DNA of 64,000 nucleotides from Alentia gelatinosa (taxonomy: Eukaryota; Annelida; Polychaeta; Phyllodocida; Polynoidae). This document shows, piece by piece, positions 1 to 10,459 of this stretch. The notes under the pieces are model-generated. The model saw nothing but the letters and a program-made list of their open reading frames with translations. It did no database searches and was not told where the DNA came from. Location of the stretch: assembly GCA_950022655.1 (NCBI GenBank), contig OX465580.1, forward strand, positions 43,522,028 through 43,586,027, written 5' to 3'. The position numbers and the translations under genes are program-made. How positions within the stretch are numbered: position 1 is the stretch's first letter; every line of letters begins with the position of its first letter.

Positions 1-10
1 CAATCTTAAT

Positions 11-493
11 TCTCGGGAGCGGTGCAGACGTCACGAAGATACACTGCATTGCTCGATTTTCTAGCTCTGCAGTTTATTTTCCCGAAAGCGGTGCAGTGCG
101 CTCTCGTACGCACGAAGGGTTAAGCAACTTTTCACACCATTGAAACCAATGTTAAATCCACTGTACATCTCTGGTAATATCTCAGTAAATATCCAACAAA
201 GAGAAATCAAACAAAAAATGGCATGTAGCTGGAGAGCAGAGGAAGGGGCTAGATGGGTTACTTTATATCAATTTGGTATGCAGAAATTGTGTTATTTGGT
301 GTTTTCTCCAGCAAACTGCCGAAATTGCAGATGACAGGCTGCTACAAATGTCAAGATAAAAACTTGCTCAAAAGTACATAAATCTTCAGTTTCAGTTATC
401 GGGCGATAATACCAGAAGGCTAGGGTGCCCGAAAATGGCAATACCCTTTGCCAGCTGGAGCCTCGTTTTGGTTTGAACATTCCGCTCCCGAGA
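11..493. mobile_element. TIR element, family B, copy 1 (MITE-like)
   Basis: The element begins TCTCGGGAGCGG and ends with the inverted CCGCTCCCGAGA, and AT dinucleotides flank both ends. It has no coding capacity. A second copy at 38582-39181 shares the ends and long internal stretches, including CGAAAGCGGTGCAGTG and TACGCACGAAGGGTTAA. An isolated end-like piece lies near 4594. The superfamily is not assigned. The empty-site comparison for copy 2 supports a 2-bp AT duplication. Confidence 0.75.
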
Positions 494-649
494 ATACGTG
501 GAACCATGCAAACTCGCCCGATATTTCTGTGAGAAGGGGTATGAAACTCTCCGAAATATTACAAAGTTGCCCAAAACTGTGCGATACAACCTTTTTTGCA
601 GTGGAATTCCCCCTTTATTCTACAATAGGCCTATCTAATATATTTACCT

Positions 650-706
650 CTTTTTCTAAAAGAACCTAATAGCCTATGATAGGCTATTAGGTTCTTTTAG
701 AAAAAG
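650..706. repeat. Perfect 57-bp palindrome
   Basis: Two 28-nt arms are exact reverse complements around a single central G at 678. The arm core is AGAACCTAATAGCC and the outer ends are CTTTTTCTA and TAGAAAAAG. It would extrude as a cruciform or fold as a hairpin. It lies outside any gene and abuts no recognised element boundary. Confidence 0.9.
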
Positions 707-864
707 CGAAGTTCGCATATTAGTTCCAATCAGAGTGGAACAAATGGCATAGTTTATTAAAGCCCAAGTAGGTCCCTGTGGCAGAGCCCACCCTGTTGAC
801 GCCCTTGTTTTATCATGATTGTTATAGTGTGGTGGAAGTTTTTTTCTGATTATTTGTTTTGTCC

Positions 865-1530
865 GACAGTTGGAATTAGGGTTCTAACTGCACTGTCTTT
901 TTTTTCTAAAGATACGGCACAATTTGTATCACTTTGGGTTGGGTCGGTAGTCAAAATATCCTGATTTTCCAGTGAAAAATCCAGAAAATTCAGATTCTTA
1001 AATTATTCCCATGTCCCTAGGCCTTAATTAAGTAAGTCACTGTCGATTCCAAGTATATACAGTAAAACCCTGCTTAAGGGGATACCCTCCGTTCCGAGCA
1101 AAGTATCCCCTTAAGAAGGGTGTCCCCTTAAGTGGGGTTGAAATAAACTAGATAAAGATTTCTGTTCCGAGAAAACTGTCCCCTTAAGCGGGGTGGCCCC
1201 ATAAGCAAGGTATCCCAGAACCAGGGTTTTACTGTACCTACATGGGACAGTTGGAATTATGGTTCTAAGTGCACACGATTTTTCTGAAGCTAAGGCACAT
1301 TTTGTCTTAGAATAGTTGGGGCCGGCCGGCAAATTTCCCTGATTTTCAGTCACGTGGTCTCGGGAAAAAAATATTTTCAAATCATTCCCATAGCCATAGG
1401 CCTTAATAAAGTATTTTACTGTCGATTCCAGGTATATAACTACATGGGACAGTTGGTATTAGGTTTCTAACTGCACTGGTTTCTTCTTGGAAGGTGGCAC
1501 ATTTAGTCTGATTTTCCCTGATTTTCAGGT
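865..1530. repeat. Tandem repeat of about 200 bp, three copies, split by a MITE
   Basis: Units start with GACAGTTGG at 865, 1246 and 1448. They share GGTTCTAA, TGCAC, CTGATTTTC, AATTCAG-like and GGCCTTAAT-AA blocks. Removing the 175-bp MITE at 1060-1234 brings the first spacing from 381 to about 200 bp, matching the second spacing of 202 bp. The third unit is truncated near 1530. No coding potential was seen. Confidence 0.75.
1060..1234. mobile_element. Pogo/Tigger-like MITE, family A, copy 1
   Basis: The element begins CAGTAAAACCC and ends GGGTTTTACTG, flanked by TA on both sides. It carries repeated CTTAAGGGG and CCCCTTAAG blocks. The neighbouring tandem unit around 1430 provides an unoccupied equivalent (TATATA then CTACATGGGACAG), consistent with insertion at TA. 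TA duplication and a CAG terminus are typical of the pogo branch of Tc1/mariner; assignment to that branch is inference. Confidence 0.8.
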
Positions 1531-1978
1531 AGTCAATCTTGGAAAACCAATGTGTTTTTTTCCACCAAGACTTGTGTCGTGAAACCTTTTGGTAGTCTTT
1601 TTTAAGTATATACCAATTATGTCAATGAATTTTATAGCACCTCTTTAGGAGTTATTACTATTAGTGGTTAAAGATATACAACATTCTGCACCTAGGGTGT
1701 TGCTGTCCTGGTGGCGAAAACGTGAACTAGAGAACAATAGCGAGGCATAGTTAAATAGGCCAGAAGCCTCATGTTTCCAACCCAGGTCAGCCAAGTCCAT
1801 GAGTAAATATAGCATGACCTATCATGCTTGTACAAGCCACAAAAACTCGATGATAATTTACTATTTCTACGGAACGCGGCAAAAACGCCTCTTTCCGTAC
1901 GAATCGTAAATTACCATCTCGTTTTGCAGCTTGTACAGCCTGGTCAGGACGTTCTATATAATTACTAAATAATAAGAC

Positions 1979-3099
1979 ATAGATCTAGAGTAACGGCGTG
2001 TATCATCGGCAGGCGTGTATTATCGGCACCTCTGACGTAATTTTTCGATTTATTCAATATATACATGGGATATTAATCATTGGAAGCATAGGAACTATAC
2101 TTCCTATTATCAACTCACATCTGATATAGTTGATTTTAGAGATCCATGGTGAATTTATTCAATATTATTTATTTCCTTGTCGAGAGCTGTTCTGCCATAA
2201 GTGAGGGGGTTAACTTGTCTATTAGTAGATTATTTATCATAAATCATGATTTATATGGTTAAATACATAAATTTTGGACAAAAATCAATTCTCCATTGGG
2301 AACACAGGCTAAGATTGATTCTAAAGTGTGCCATATTGAAAATAAACTTTTACCCTAAGTTAATCACGTGGGGTGCTGATAATACACTCCATTTTCTTGT
2401 GTAGGCGTGTATTATCGGCACCTGACCATAATTACCTTATTTTAATTTTAAAATCACACATTTTCAAATATATTATGAAGGTATATCTCACATTATGTGA
2501 ATCCAATAATAATTGAGAGCTATGAAGTGGTGGAAAGTCCTCCTTCTTGAATGGCTGCAATACATATAAAGGTTCTGTCTATCATGAGAGACTTAAATTC
2601 TTTTATAACATGTTACATCTTTAATTACTTATTCTAGATATATGACTATGTATTGTAGAGATAGAATATACAGCAATATAATACACTCCCTGTGCCACTC
2701 TGTGTAACATGCAATAAAAGTCTTATAATTTGTCAATTTGTATGCAGTTGAGTGTAACACGTCTCAACACCATGTCAACATAAATGATTCCTCTCTCTAT
2801 CTATTTTAAAAATATATTATTAGTCCCATTTAAAAAAAAGAGTGAAAGGGTGCCGATAATACACGCCAGGTGCCGATAATACACGCCTATACATGGCAAT
2901 ATAATTATAAAGCAATGGCTGCTCCCTTCAATTCTGCTACTTTTGGACTGAATTCTTCTTAAAATATAAAATATTGTCTTGTTAACCATTTTTCGCTATT
3001 ATGATGGGCAGAGAGTTGTTTCTAGACATTTTATAGAAAATATAGTCTTAAGGTGCCGATAATAGTAATACACTCCACTACTCTAGTCTCTAGATCTAC
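1979..3099. mobile_element. Inverted-repeat element with iterons (GGCGTGTATTATCGGCACC)
   Basis: The outer ends are mirror-related: AGATCTAGAGTA near 1981 and CTCTAGTCTCTAGATCT at 3081-3097. A motif close to GGCGTGTATTATCGGCACC occurs at about 1995, 2011 and 2403 in one orientation and, as GGTGCCGATAATACACGCC or near variants, at 2371, 2850, 2869 and 3051 in the other. No open frame suggests a transposase. Iterated subterminal motifs often bind a transposase supplied in trans; that role is inference here. It ends about 410 bp upstream of the TRMT112 start codon. Confidence 0.65.
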
Positions 3100-3512
3100 A
3101 TTGATACAACTCTAGAGATACACTGTCCATGCTATTGCTAAAAATTAGTAAAATCAAATATGGTCGGACCAGTCTGACAAATGTCTAGGATATGACGATT
3201 GACGCAAAGTAACTAAAATAATGTTCCTATGTTCAGCCTCAAATTCAAATGACATTAGGAATAATGATAAAAACTTACTGACCCTGCAGCTCACTTCACA
3301 CTTGACTTCAGAAGCTTATTTAGTTAACTTGTTCCCGCCTGTGAACACTTTGTATCTACATATTCCGCCGTGATACTTCGTTGGGACTCCCAGGGAACCA
3401 GCGTAATGATCTAGCTTGTCTCCAGCAGTTCATGGGTAAGGTCACTCTGTATGAAAGTACCAGCGACTTTGGACACAAACACGAGGGTTGCTAAATCTTC
3501 AAGAAATACACC
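3100..3512 (+). other. Upstream region and 5' leader of TRMT112
   Basis: This is the only unique DNA between the iteron element and the TRMT112 start codon. It should hold the promoter and 5' UTR. I see no convincing TATA box or initiator. The stretch from about 3280 is less AT-rich (CTGCAGCTCAC, GTTCCCGCCTG). The transcription start is not determinable by eye. Confidence 0.4.
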
Positions 3513-6500
3513 ATGAAGCTAATAATTCATAACATGTTAACCTCTAATATTATAAAGGGGGTGAGCAAAGGATATCCGCTGGCTATAAACGTATGTATGA
3601 TATACTTATTTTAAATAATAGTGATTCAGGGATATGTCCTGCAATTTAAATCAGATGTCATCTATTATCGCCCATAGACTGCTGGTCCAGGACGATTTGA
3701 GTTTTGAGTTTTTTTGTGGACCTATTGAGCCAATCTGCTATGGACGGTTTGAGCCTACTTCTATTCTCAGCAGTAACAGGATTCTAAGCAGTAACAGGAC
3801 TCGTCCTTTTACTGGTGAGAATAGAAGTAGGCTCAAACCGTCCACAGCAGATTGGCTTTTTAAAGACTAACTAAGTCTAGGTACCGGTAGGTACCGGGGA
3901 ATACTTAGGAGGAAACCCTTAAGAGAACTCGGCTCGGTCATTTTTAGTCAGACGCATCCGATCCTATACTCTACTAGTACTAGGGAACGAGAACGTATGT
4001 CTTTGGTTCGCCAGGTCTTTTAAGGGCCCTAGAATTCTTTCGCAGCGAGGTTCTTCCCGGGTACCGACAATCTCCTCGGTGGCAATTTCTCTGGTATTAC
4101 TTTTAGGATCATGATAAGTACCATGTGCCAATGGCAATGGCCAATAAGGAAACAATATAACCCTATCCCTTACAAAAACAGTTCCCAACAATATTCCCGA
4201 AAATTGTCCTAGAAATTTATGGGTGAAGGCTCAAGGCATGCACAGGGTGGGCTCAAGGGGTTTATGGACGCCTGGAGCCCGGGACGATTTGAGCCCTGGA
4301 CGCCTTGAGCCTTTTTATAGACTCCTTGAGCCTACCCTGTAGACGCCTTGAGCCTACCCCGTTTTGGTTTCCTTGAGATTCTAGGTGTAACAACTTTGAA
4401 AAGTGCACTTTTAGCTGGTTTATGGTCATATATATACAACCCTAACCCTTATCCAACCCTATTCTAACCCTAACCCGCCAATCGGAACTAAAATGGTGGA
4501 GGCTCAAGGCGTCCACGTTTTCGCGCTGACAGCGGGCTCAAATGGTAAAAGGCTCAAGGCGTCCAATTCCCGCTCAAGGTATCCAGCGAATTCTCGGAAG
4601 CGGAACATTTAGTTTCTTTCACGACCGCATGCCTATCTGTCGCATGTTTTACCTCTTTTGCCGCTATGCGTCACATGTGATGGTTTGTGTATTTGTTCGC
4701 AATGATTTATGTCTTTTTTGGTGCTCCACCACCATGGCACCTCACAATCTATTGGCAACATATTGGGGCATATCCCAATCTATTACGACGAAGGTGCTTG
4801 ACCAAACCGATGCGTTGTGGCAAAAATTCACACAATTACTCAAAATCTAGCAAGACTTGGCAAGACAAGAAAATCCTGACATATCTTGTGTGTTGGTGGA
4901 ACCAGCACTTAATAGGCCTTTTTCCGTAGGCCAGTGTCGCATGTTATCTGCTAGTTATACCATGCCTGAGGCCAAACATACCCCTGGCAACGTATAACCT
5001 AGCAATGGATCACTGAGTGTATAAGCGTTATACATTTATGATATCCATGCACATTATTTCCATAGAAATAAAAGCGATTGCATCATATTATATGGTATTC
5101 CAGCTCCAATTTAATGTATCATACATGCATATCACCTAAATGATACAATAGATATACCTTAGGTAACACAGGGACACCTAAACTGGATATACACTAACAC
5201 ATTGGAAGGTCTAGCTATGATATGCTTATCTTTTTCCAAGTGAAAACCAAGCTAATTATCAACTATTAAGTTTAGACAGCCCAGACTCGTTGATGCAACA
5301 TCCTAGTTTGTTCCAGTAATCTAAGCTTTAAAAAAGCAACACTCCTGCAATCACACCCACCGTTCACACTCTAGCTGTGAATGGTATATATTCCTATATG
5401 CTAGGTTTGAATAATCGCAATCTGTCGCAATGTGTCTTGAGGTGTTGCGGTGGTGGAGCACCAAAACATAGACCCGACACAGCACTGCTATGTTGTGCGA
5501 CAATGGCGGTACGACATATCGCAACACTGTAAGTTATTACAAGATATACCAAAATAAATCCATCGTGTTGGTGGAGTCAGCCCTTTAAACTTAGAGACAC
5601 TTTTAACCCAGGACGATTTGAGCCCTGGATGCCTGGAGCCTTTCAGTGGATGCCTTGAGCCCACCTGGTGGACGTCTTGAGCTCACCCCTTTTGGATGCC
5701 TGGAGCCTCTCGGTGTAACCATTGTGGTGTAACTAGGTATTAAACCTTTGATTTCTCATGATTATGATAATGCCCACCCTATACTCTAGTATTAGATCTT
5801 TCTAGTTGGTTGGTTGGTTGATTTAACGTCCAGTTAACCATTGCAGGTTCTCACCATACTTTCTCAAGGTTCTTTTACACCACAAGGGTGGCGATCGAAT
5901 CTATGAAATGAATTTAGGTAGAAACCTCACCCCTACACATTTACATATACATGGTATATTTACCTCTTCTAATTCAATTGTATCAGGTAATTACCCGATT
6001 ACAAGCTTATTCTTCACAAAAATCACACTGTAACTTGCACAATTTCAGTTGGTATTTGAAAATTTGGCACATCTCTTAGTTTTGGTCTCGTTCTGATATG
6101 TGTCCTTGGCCCTTCTGGGTCACCAAAAGGGTGTCCGCATGACGAGAGATCGAGTCACAGTAAAACAAAGTGATCAGGGGTGTTGAAGGGGTGGCCCAAT
6201 ATTTAGAATGTATTGTATATACACAAGTATGTATTTTGTGTACAAGGTCCAGGGAGTGATATTATAAGCCAAAAGATGATATATAAACCATGTAAAGGAA
6301 ACCCCAGAAAGATCAGTGGGCAGTACCGGTAATTACCAATCTGTTCACCCTCTTGGTCGCCTCGCCTCCTCGTGGTGCAGACCGGATATGCTTGCATGCA
6401 AGCATAACAAAAGCGACTGGGGTGGGGAGTTAGCTCAGTGGTAAAGAGCACTGGACTTTGTTGATGTCCCACTGCAGCCGCTGTTCTCCTTCACCCCAAG

Positions 6501-9500
6501 CAGTGGTAAATTTACTGCTATATCAAAGGCCAATCCTTCTGATACCATGTATATGTGAAGTGGGAAGTTAAAGAACTCTCATCTCGGTAAATAAGTAGGG
6601 GTGAGATTTCTACGTAAATTCATCACATAGATTCGATCACCACCCTTGTGATGTAAAAGAACCTTGAGAACATCTGGTGAGAACATGCAATGGTTAACTG
6701 GACTTTAAATCGAACCAACAAACAAAACAAACAACAGCACTTCTCAGTGAATTATAACAGAGGGGTCTGATTTTCTAAACCTGTTTAATTACCTAAATAC
6801 GCTTATTTAAGGCTGATGTTGTATAAACTTATCTCATCAAAGTAAAAGTGACATATTTTGGTGCATCATATGATAGTCTTTCATTCCAACATAGATTTTG
6901 TATACTTTTAAGCAATTTTCACTGTCAAAATCAACAAAATTTATGATTGATAGTGTTTTTCACTATTTTTCTCATCCTCAAGGCACAATGTTGAGCCAAT
7001 TGTTTTTATTAACACTTTCAAAGCATATGTCATGAGTATTCTAGATAAAATTGGTGAAAGTTTAAAAAGACATCAAAATACTCAAAAATTAGCTATGACC
7101 TTTAATTTTTTCAACAGAGAGCACGTTGTCTGACACCCCAATTTTGAGAGGATAATATAAATAGGAAAATACAATGGGGAATCCGGACTGTGTTACCTGA
7201 AAGTTTCAACACAATCGCATTAGCCATTCTGATGTTAAAAGAGTGTGATTCCATGATGATTTTTTTTATTGAGTGTTGGACAACAAGCTTGTTAAAAGAT
7301 GCTTTGTTTGATTGTGGTTGAACGTCCCAGCAGACCCTGAGGGTATATAGGGACTATCAACGATTTAGTATTTTACTTTCATAGACTTATTTCAGTCAAT
7401 TCTTTTCAATGTTTTCAAATATTTTATATGCAATCAAAGAGATTTGTCTCTTTCAAAAACATGATGATATCTTTCTTTGGAATAGTCTCCAACAACATTT
7501 TCATGTTGTTACTGTTTTTCTAGTACTTTCTTCTATTTTCTTGACACTCTTTTACAGTTCAGCAGGATATGCTGAACAGTTATTGGTACATTGCATGCAC
7601 AATGGGGGAGTTTCCCCTTTCAGGAGATATTAGTGTGTAAGTTCAGATGGGACAACTTCACCTGTTCACTGCGACTTAATCCTCCACAGCTCTCTTCCCA
7701 TACACAGTTGAGTGAATGGTATACAGTTTTTTTCTTATTTGCTTGTTCCAGTCAGATTGCCATTTGTTCACCATCCATTCTCTTATTGGAGCTCTCATAT
7801 CCATGTGTGGAATTTTCACGGTAGCCTACCGGGATGCAACTTCAGAGCTTTCTTTGCTGCTCTATCTGCCTCTTCATTTCCATCAATTCCTATGTGGCTT
7901 GGTAGCCAGCATAGAACTATGTCCTTCTTTCTTTTCTTCAAAAGAGTAATCCTCTCTTGAACTTCTCTTACCAAAGGGTTTGTTGGAGAGTGTTGGAGGA
8001 TACTTTAAAGACATGATTTTGAGTCAGAATATATGATGAATTTACTGTGGTTATAAGACACCTGCCCAGTGTAGGGCTTTCAGTATTGCACTGGTCTCTG
8101 CAGTGAAAATACTGGTGTGGCTAGGTAATCCTGCAGTACCCATGTACCTATGTTAAGTATCCCTACCACTTACAAATACCCAGGCTGGTTTTTTTCTTCC
8201 AAATAATAATTAAGTTTTTATTTTTTCCGGGTGCTAAGTTAGGTATTTGGGGTATACCGTATTCATTGTTTTTAAGCATCAATTTATAAGAAATCTAGAT
8301 ATTATGGCATGTGGAACTACGCTTTGATTAATATAATTGAATTCTTACCGGTACGTCTTATTTGATTAATGGATTTACTTTTAAATTCTGGAATGATTCC
8401 ATTAAAGTTCCTGTATTTTCCTTTTTTTTGGGGGGGGGGGGGGGTGGGCTGAGTTCCTTTTTGCCAATCTCCTTTTTGGAAATGGTATGGGCTGTTCTTT
8501 TTTCTTTAAAACCGATATCAGATATACCGGTATGCAACATTTGATGGAAAGTCACCCCCAAATCCATACACTGACACCAATCTCGATAACGCTGCAAGGG
8601 AAGAGGGGTCAGGCCACTTACTCGGTTTCCATGTTCGGCCTCTCGCCAGGTTGTCGTGCCTCTCGTACCGTCCGTGGCAGATGGGAACCAGTACCAGAAA
8701 GTGTCTCAGGCTACAACGTCGAGGTAGGAGAGAGATGATTGAGACTATAGAGCTTACAATTATAGGTATCCTCTCTCGACGTCCTCCTCTCAACCCCGAG
8801 TTGCTACTGCCACCATGAGGACAGTGTGGTGTTGAAGTGTCCTCGGTGATTCCATGACACATATTTTTTTATGACAGTACAGATTGTTTCAGGCTATTCG
8901 AAATCTTGTTTTTAACCTTACAACATATGTAATTCTCCCTTAATCTATGTTTTTATTTCCTTCAGGCAACCAAAATTGAAGTAAAAGAAGTCGACTTCAA
9001 TCCTACATTTATTGCGCGACTCATCCCTAAGTTGGAGTGGCCAGTTCTTTGTCAAGCTGCAGAAAGTGTAAGTTAAGTTGCCTGTCATTCATATGCTTTA
9101 AACGTATCTTTTTTCGGCCAGATGCTTTTAAAAAAAATCTGAAAATTTGTTACAATGAAGCATTGTTTTACATTTGTATTTAATCAGAGGATTAAACACA
9201 GGTATTGGTGGACTGTATTGATGAATTGATGAATATATTGGCGAGCAAACTGATAGTAGCCTATTGTCTAAATAAATGTTTAATTCTACCAGTTTCCTCT
9301 TAATTCCTGCTCTTTGTTATAGATTGGACATCGGAATGACTTGCCAGACGAATTAGGCCCCGACTACGACACAGACGAAGCCTTCCTGAAGAAAGCTCAC
9401 AGGGTCATAATGGAGGTGTGTTAAAGATGCGGAGTTTTCATTAGGTTCATTTAAATTCACAATAAAACCAGATATATATCATATTGGAAGGATTGTACCT

Positions 9501-9681
9501 CTGAAAATTCATGGGCAATAATAATAATTGCATATTGAAGCCTTCTGTTGATATGCCATTTGATTACTTTTCTTTCTAGGTGGAGGTAGAGGAAGGAGAG
9601 TTGATATGTCCAGAATCCGGTAGGAAATTTCCCATCAACAAAGGTGTCGCCAACATGTTACTTAACGAAGATGAAGTATAA
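3513..9681 (+). CDS. TRMT112: TRMT112 homologue, multifunctional methyltransferase activator subunit
   Basis: Four coding exons: 3513-3590, 8966-9067, 9323-9415 and 9580-9681, all phase 0 with GT-AG introns; 124 residues, as in the family (about 125). Exon 1 encodes [11 protein letters not shown] and GYPLAIN, the conserved N terminus; it is too short to show as an open frame. Exon 2 carries [17 protein letters not shown], and exon 4 [19 protein letters not shown] and the NMLL tail. The family protein stabilises and activates SAM-dependent methyltransferases (TRMT11, ALKBH8, HEMK2/N6AMT1, BUD23, METTL5 partners) in tRNA, rRNA and translation-factor modification. Only one cysteine remains in the CPESGR segment, as in animals, so yeast-like zinc binding is not supported. 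Intron 1 is 5.4 kb and filled with repeats; the other introns are 160-260 bp. Exon 1 was chosen from its residue match and the GTATGT donor. Confidence 0.95.
3728..3857. repeat. Hairpin with 47-nt arms in TRMT112 intron 1
   Basis: Arms at 3728-3774 and 3811-3857 are reverse complements with about two mismatches; shared core GACGGTTTGAGCC. The 36-nt loop contains a direct repeat of GCAGTAACAGGA. The arm shares the 'TTGAGCC/GGACG' vocabulary of the neighbouring family E repeats. It starts only about 140 bp after the exon 1 donor site. Confidence 0.85.
4196..4575. repeat. Family E repeats: GGCTCAAGGCGTCCA iterons in both orientations
   Basis: Many near-copies of GGCTCAAGGCGTCCA and its complement GGACGCCTTGAGCC are spaced irregularly, roughly 15-35 bp apart, at 4226-4360 and 4500-4585. 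A short degenerate telomere-like stretch (CCCTAA/TAACCC units) lies between at 4437-4477. No frame of interest. Related clusters are at 5605-5735, 39485-39570 and 42551-42630. Confidence 0.7.
5605..5735. repeat. Family E repeat cluster, second block
   Basis: Contains AGGACGATTTGAGCCCTGGA, ATGCCTTGAGCCC, GACGTCTTGAGC and ATGCCTGGAGCC in tandem, then CTCGGTGTAACCA. The 4270-4400 block has the same order and a similar tail (CTAGGTGTAACAA), so the two are probably copies of one element end. Confidence 0.65.
5803..6725. mobile_element. Element L with about 140-bp terminal inverted repeats
   Basis: The left end (5803-5945) begins GTTGGTTGGTTGATTTAACG. The right end (6585-6725) is its reverse complement with modest divergence, ending GTTAACTGGACTTTAAATCG then AACCAACAAAC. 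Shared internal arm blocks include GGTGGCGATCGAATCTATGA and AAGGTTCTTTTACA. The 640-bp interior holds a tRNA-like segment and no open frame of note. Ends of the GGTTGGTT..TTTAACGTCC type are, to my knowledge, common in molluscan genomes; that is a recollection, not something tested. Confidence 0.7.
6424..6490 (+). repeat. tRNA-like SINE head fragment
   Basis: GGGGAGTTAGCTCAGTGG followed by TAAAGAGCACTGGAC matches the 5' half of a tRNA, with D-arm and box A (TAGCTCAGTGG). The 3' half does not preserve a clear box B or acceptor pairing, so this is not a functional tRNA. It sits inside element L. Confidence 0.5.
7190..8180 (-). pseudogene. Relic of an RNase H-bearing LINE (C-terminal part)
   Basis: Read on the minus strand, frames broken by indels and stops give, in order: an RNase H start with [18 protein letters not shown] and KALHW near 8130-8070; the C-terminal RNase H signature [20 protein letters not shown] near 7900-7845; then a downstream domain with [22 protein letters not shown] and a Cys-rich [13 protein letters not shown] end near 7560. 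This order (RNase H, then a Cys/His-rich tail) is that of I/Jockey-group non-LTR retrotransposons. The reverse transcriptase is missing. It lies antisense in TRMT112 intron 1 and is dead. Confidence 0.8.
8400..8450 (+). repeat. Poly-T/poly-G homopolymer tract
   Basis: A T run followed by a run of about 15 Gs in TRMT112 intron 1. It lacks the CACAGTTTTT and GGTATTCCA blocks that define family H, so I treat it as simple sequence. Confidence 0.7.
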
Positions 9682-10434
9682 TCCAGAACACACGCTGTCA
9701 TCGTTCCTGTTGATATGTCATCACTTTTCAATTCATGTCATTGTCATCTTCATTCTCATAGAGCAAGCTAGTGTATCGCATGAAGGTGGGTCAGTCGCAT
9801 ATAGGCATCACTTGACCGCTAGCTCGTGATAAAGCCTGAAGCTGCATGTATGCATTATCTAGCCAAAACATTCAACTTAATATCGTTTCATCATTCTTTA
9901 TTCAAAATGTATCTCAGTCTGACCGATTTCCCCCAATATCTCGTATTTCTTATAGTTGTTCAGAGTATAAATTCTTGGCACTTTCTAATCTAGCACAAAT
10001 AGACAACCATGCAAAGTCGATGCTACCATAGCTATATATATACAGGAAAAGTATTTACTGGCTCTGAAGAAAATTTGAATATATATAAATTTGGTCTTTA
10101 ATTCTCAGTTATAATATTTTCAAGCAGTTATGTATATGATGGATAGAACAACACTTCGGTACAAGTTTCATGTCTTCAGTTATGAAAAGCGCAAGAAGCT
10201 GTATAAATACCGAATGTGCTTAATCATTAGCATTTAGGTCCTAGTAATCTCCATGCCTCCTTTGCCAAGGAAGTACCTTTATAGTTCATATTGGAAAAGT
10301 AATGCGAAAACTTGTAATCTTTCCAGAAATACCACAGAAGAATCTGGCGATTAGCCCATTTGTGTTTATTGTAAAATTTGTATCAGCGGTATGAATTATC
10401 AATATTGTTGAATGTACAATACTGTCAATTGTTA

Positions 10435-10440
10435 AATAAA
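10435..10440 (+). promoter_or_regulatory. Poly(A) signal of TRMT112
   Basis: AATAAA lies 754 bp after the TRMT112 stop and is followed by a T/G-rich stretch (TGTTTGCCTTGTTC), the usual arrangement for cleavage near 10455. The 3' UTR would then be about 770 nt, AT-rich and without obvious repeats. Confidence 0.6.
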
Positions 10441-10459
10441 AGTTTGAACAGATTACATG

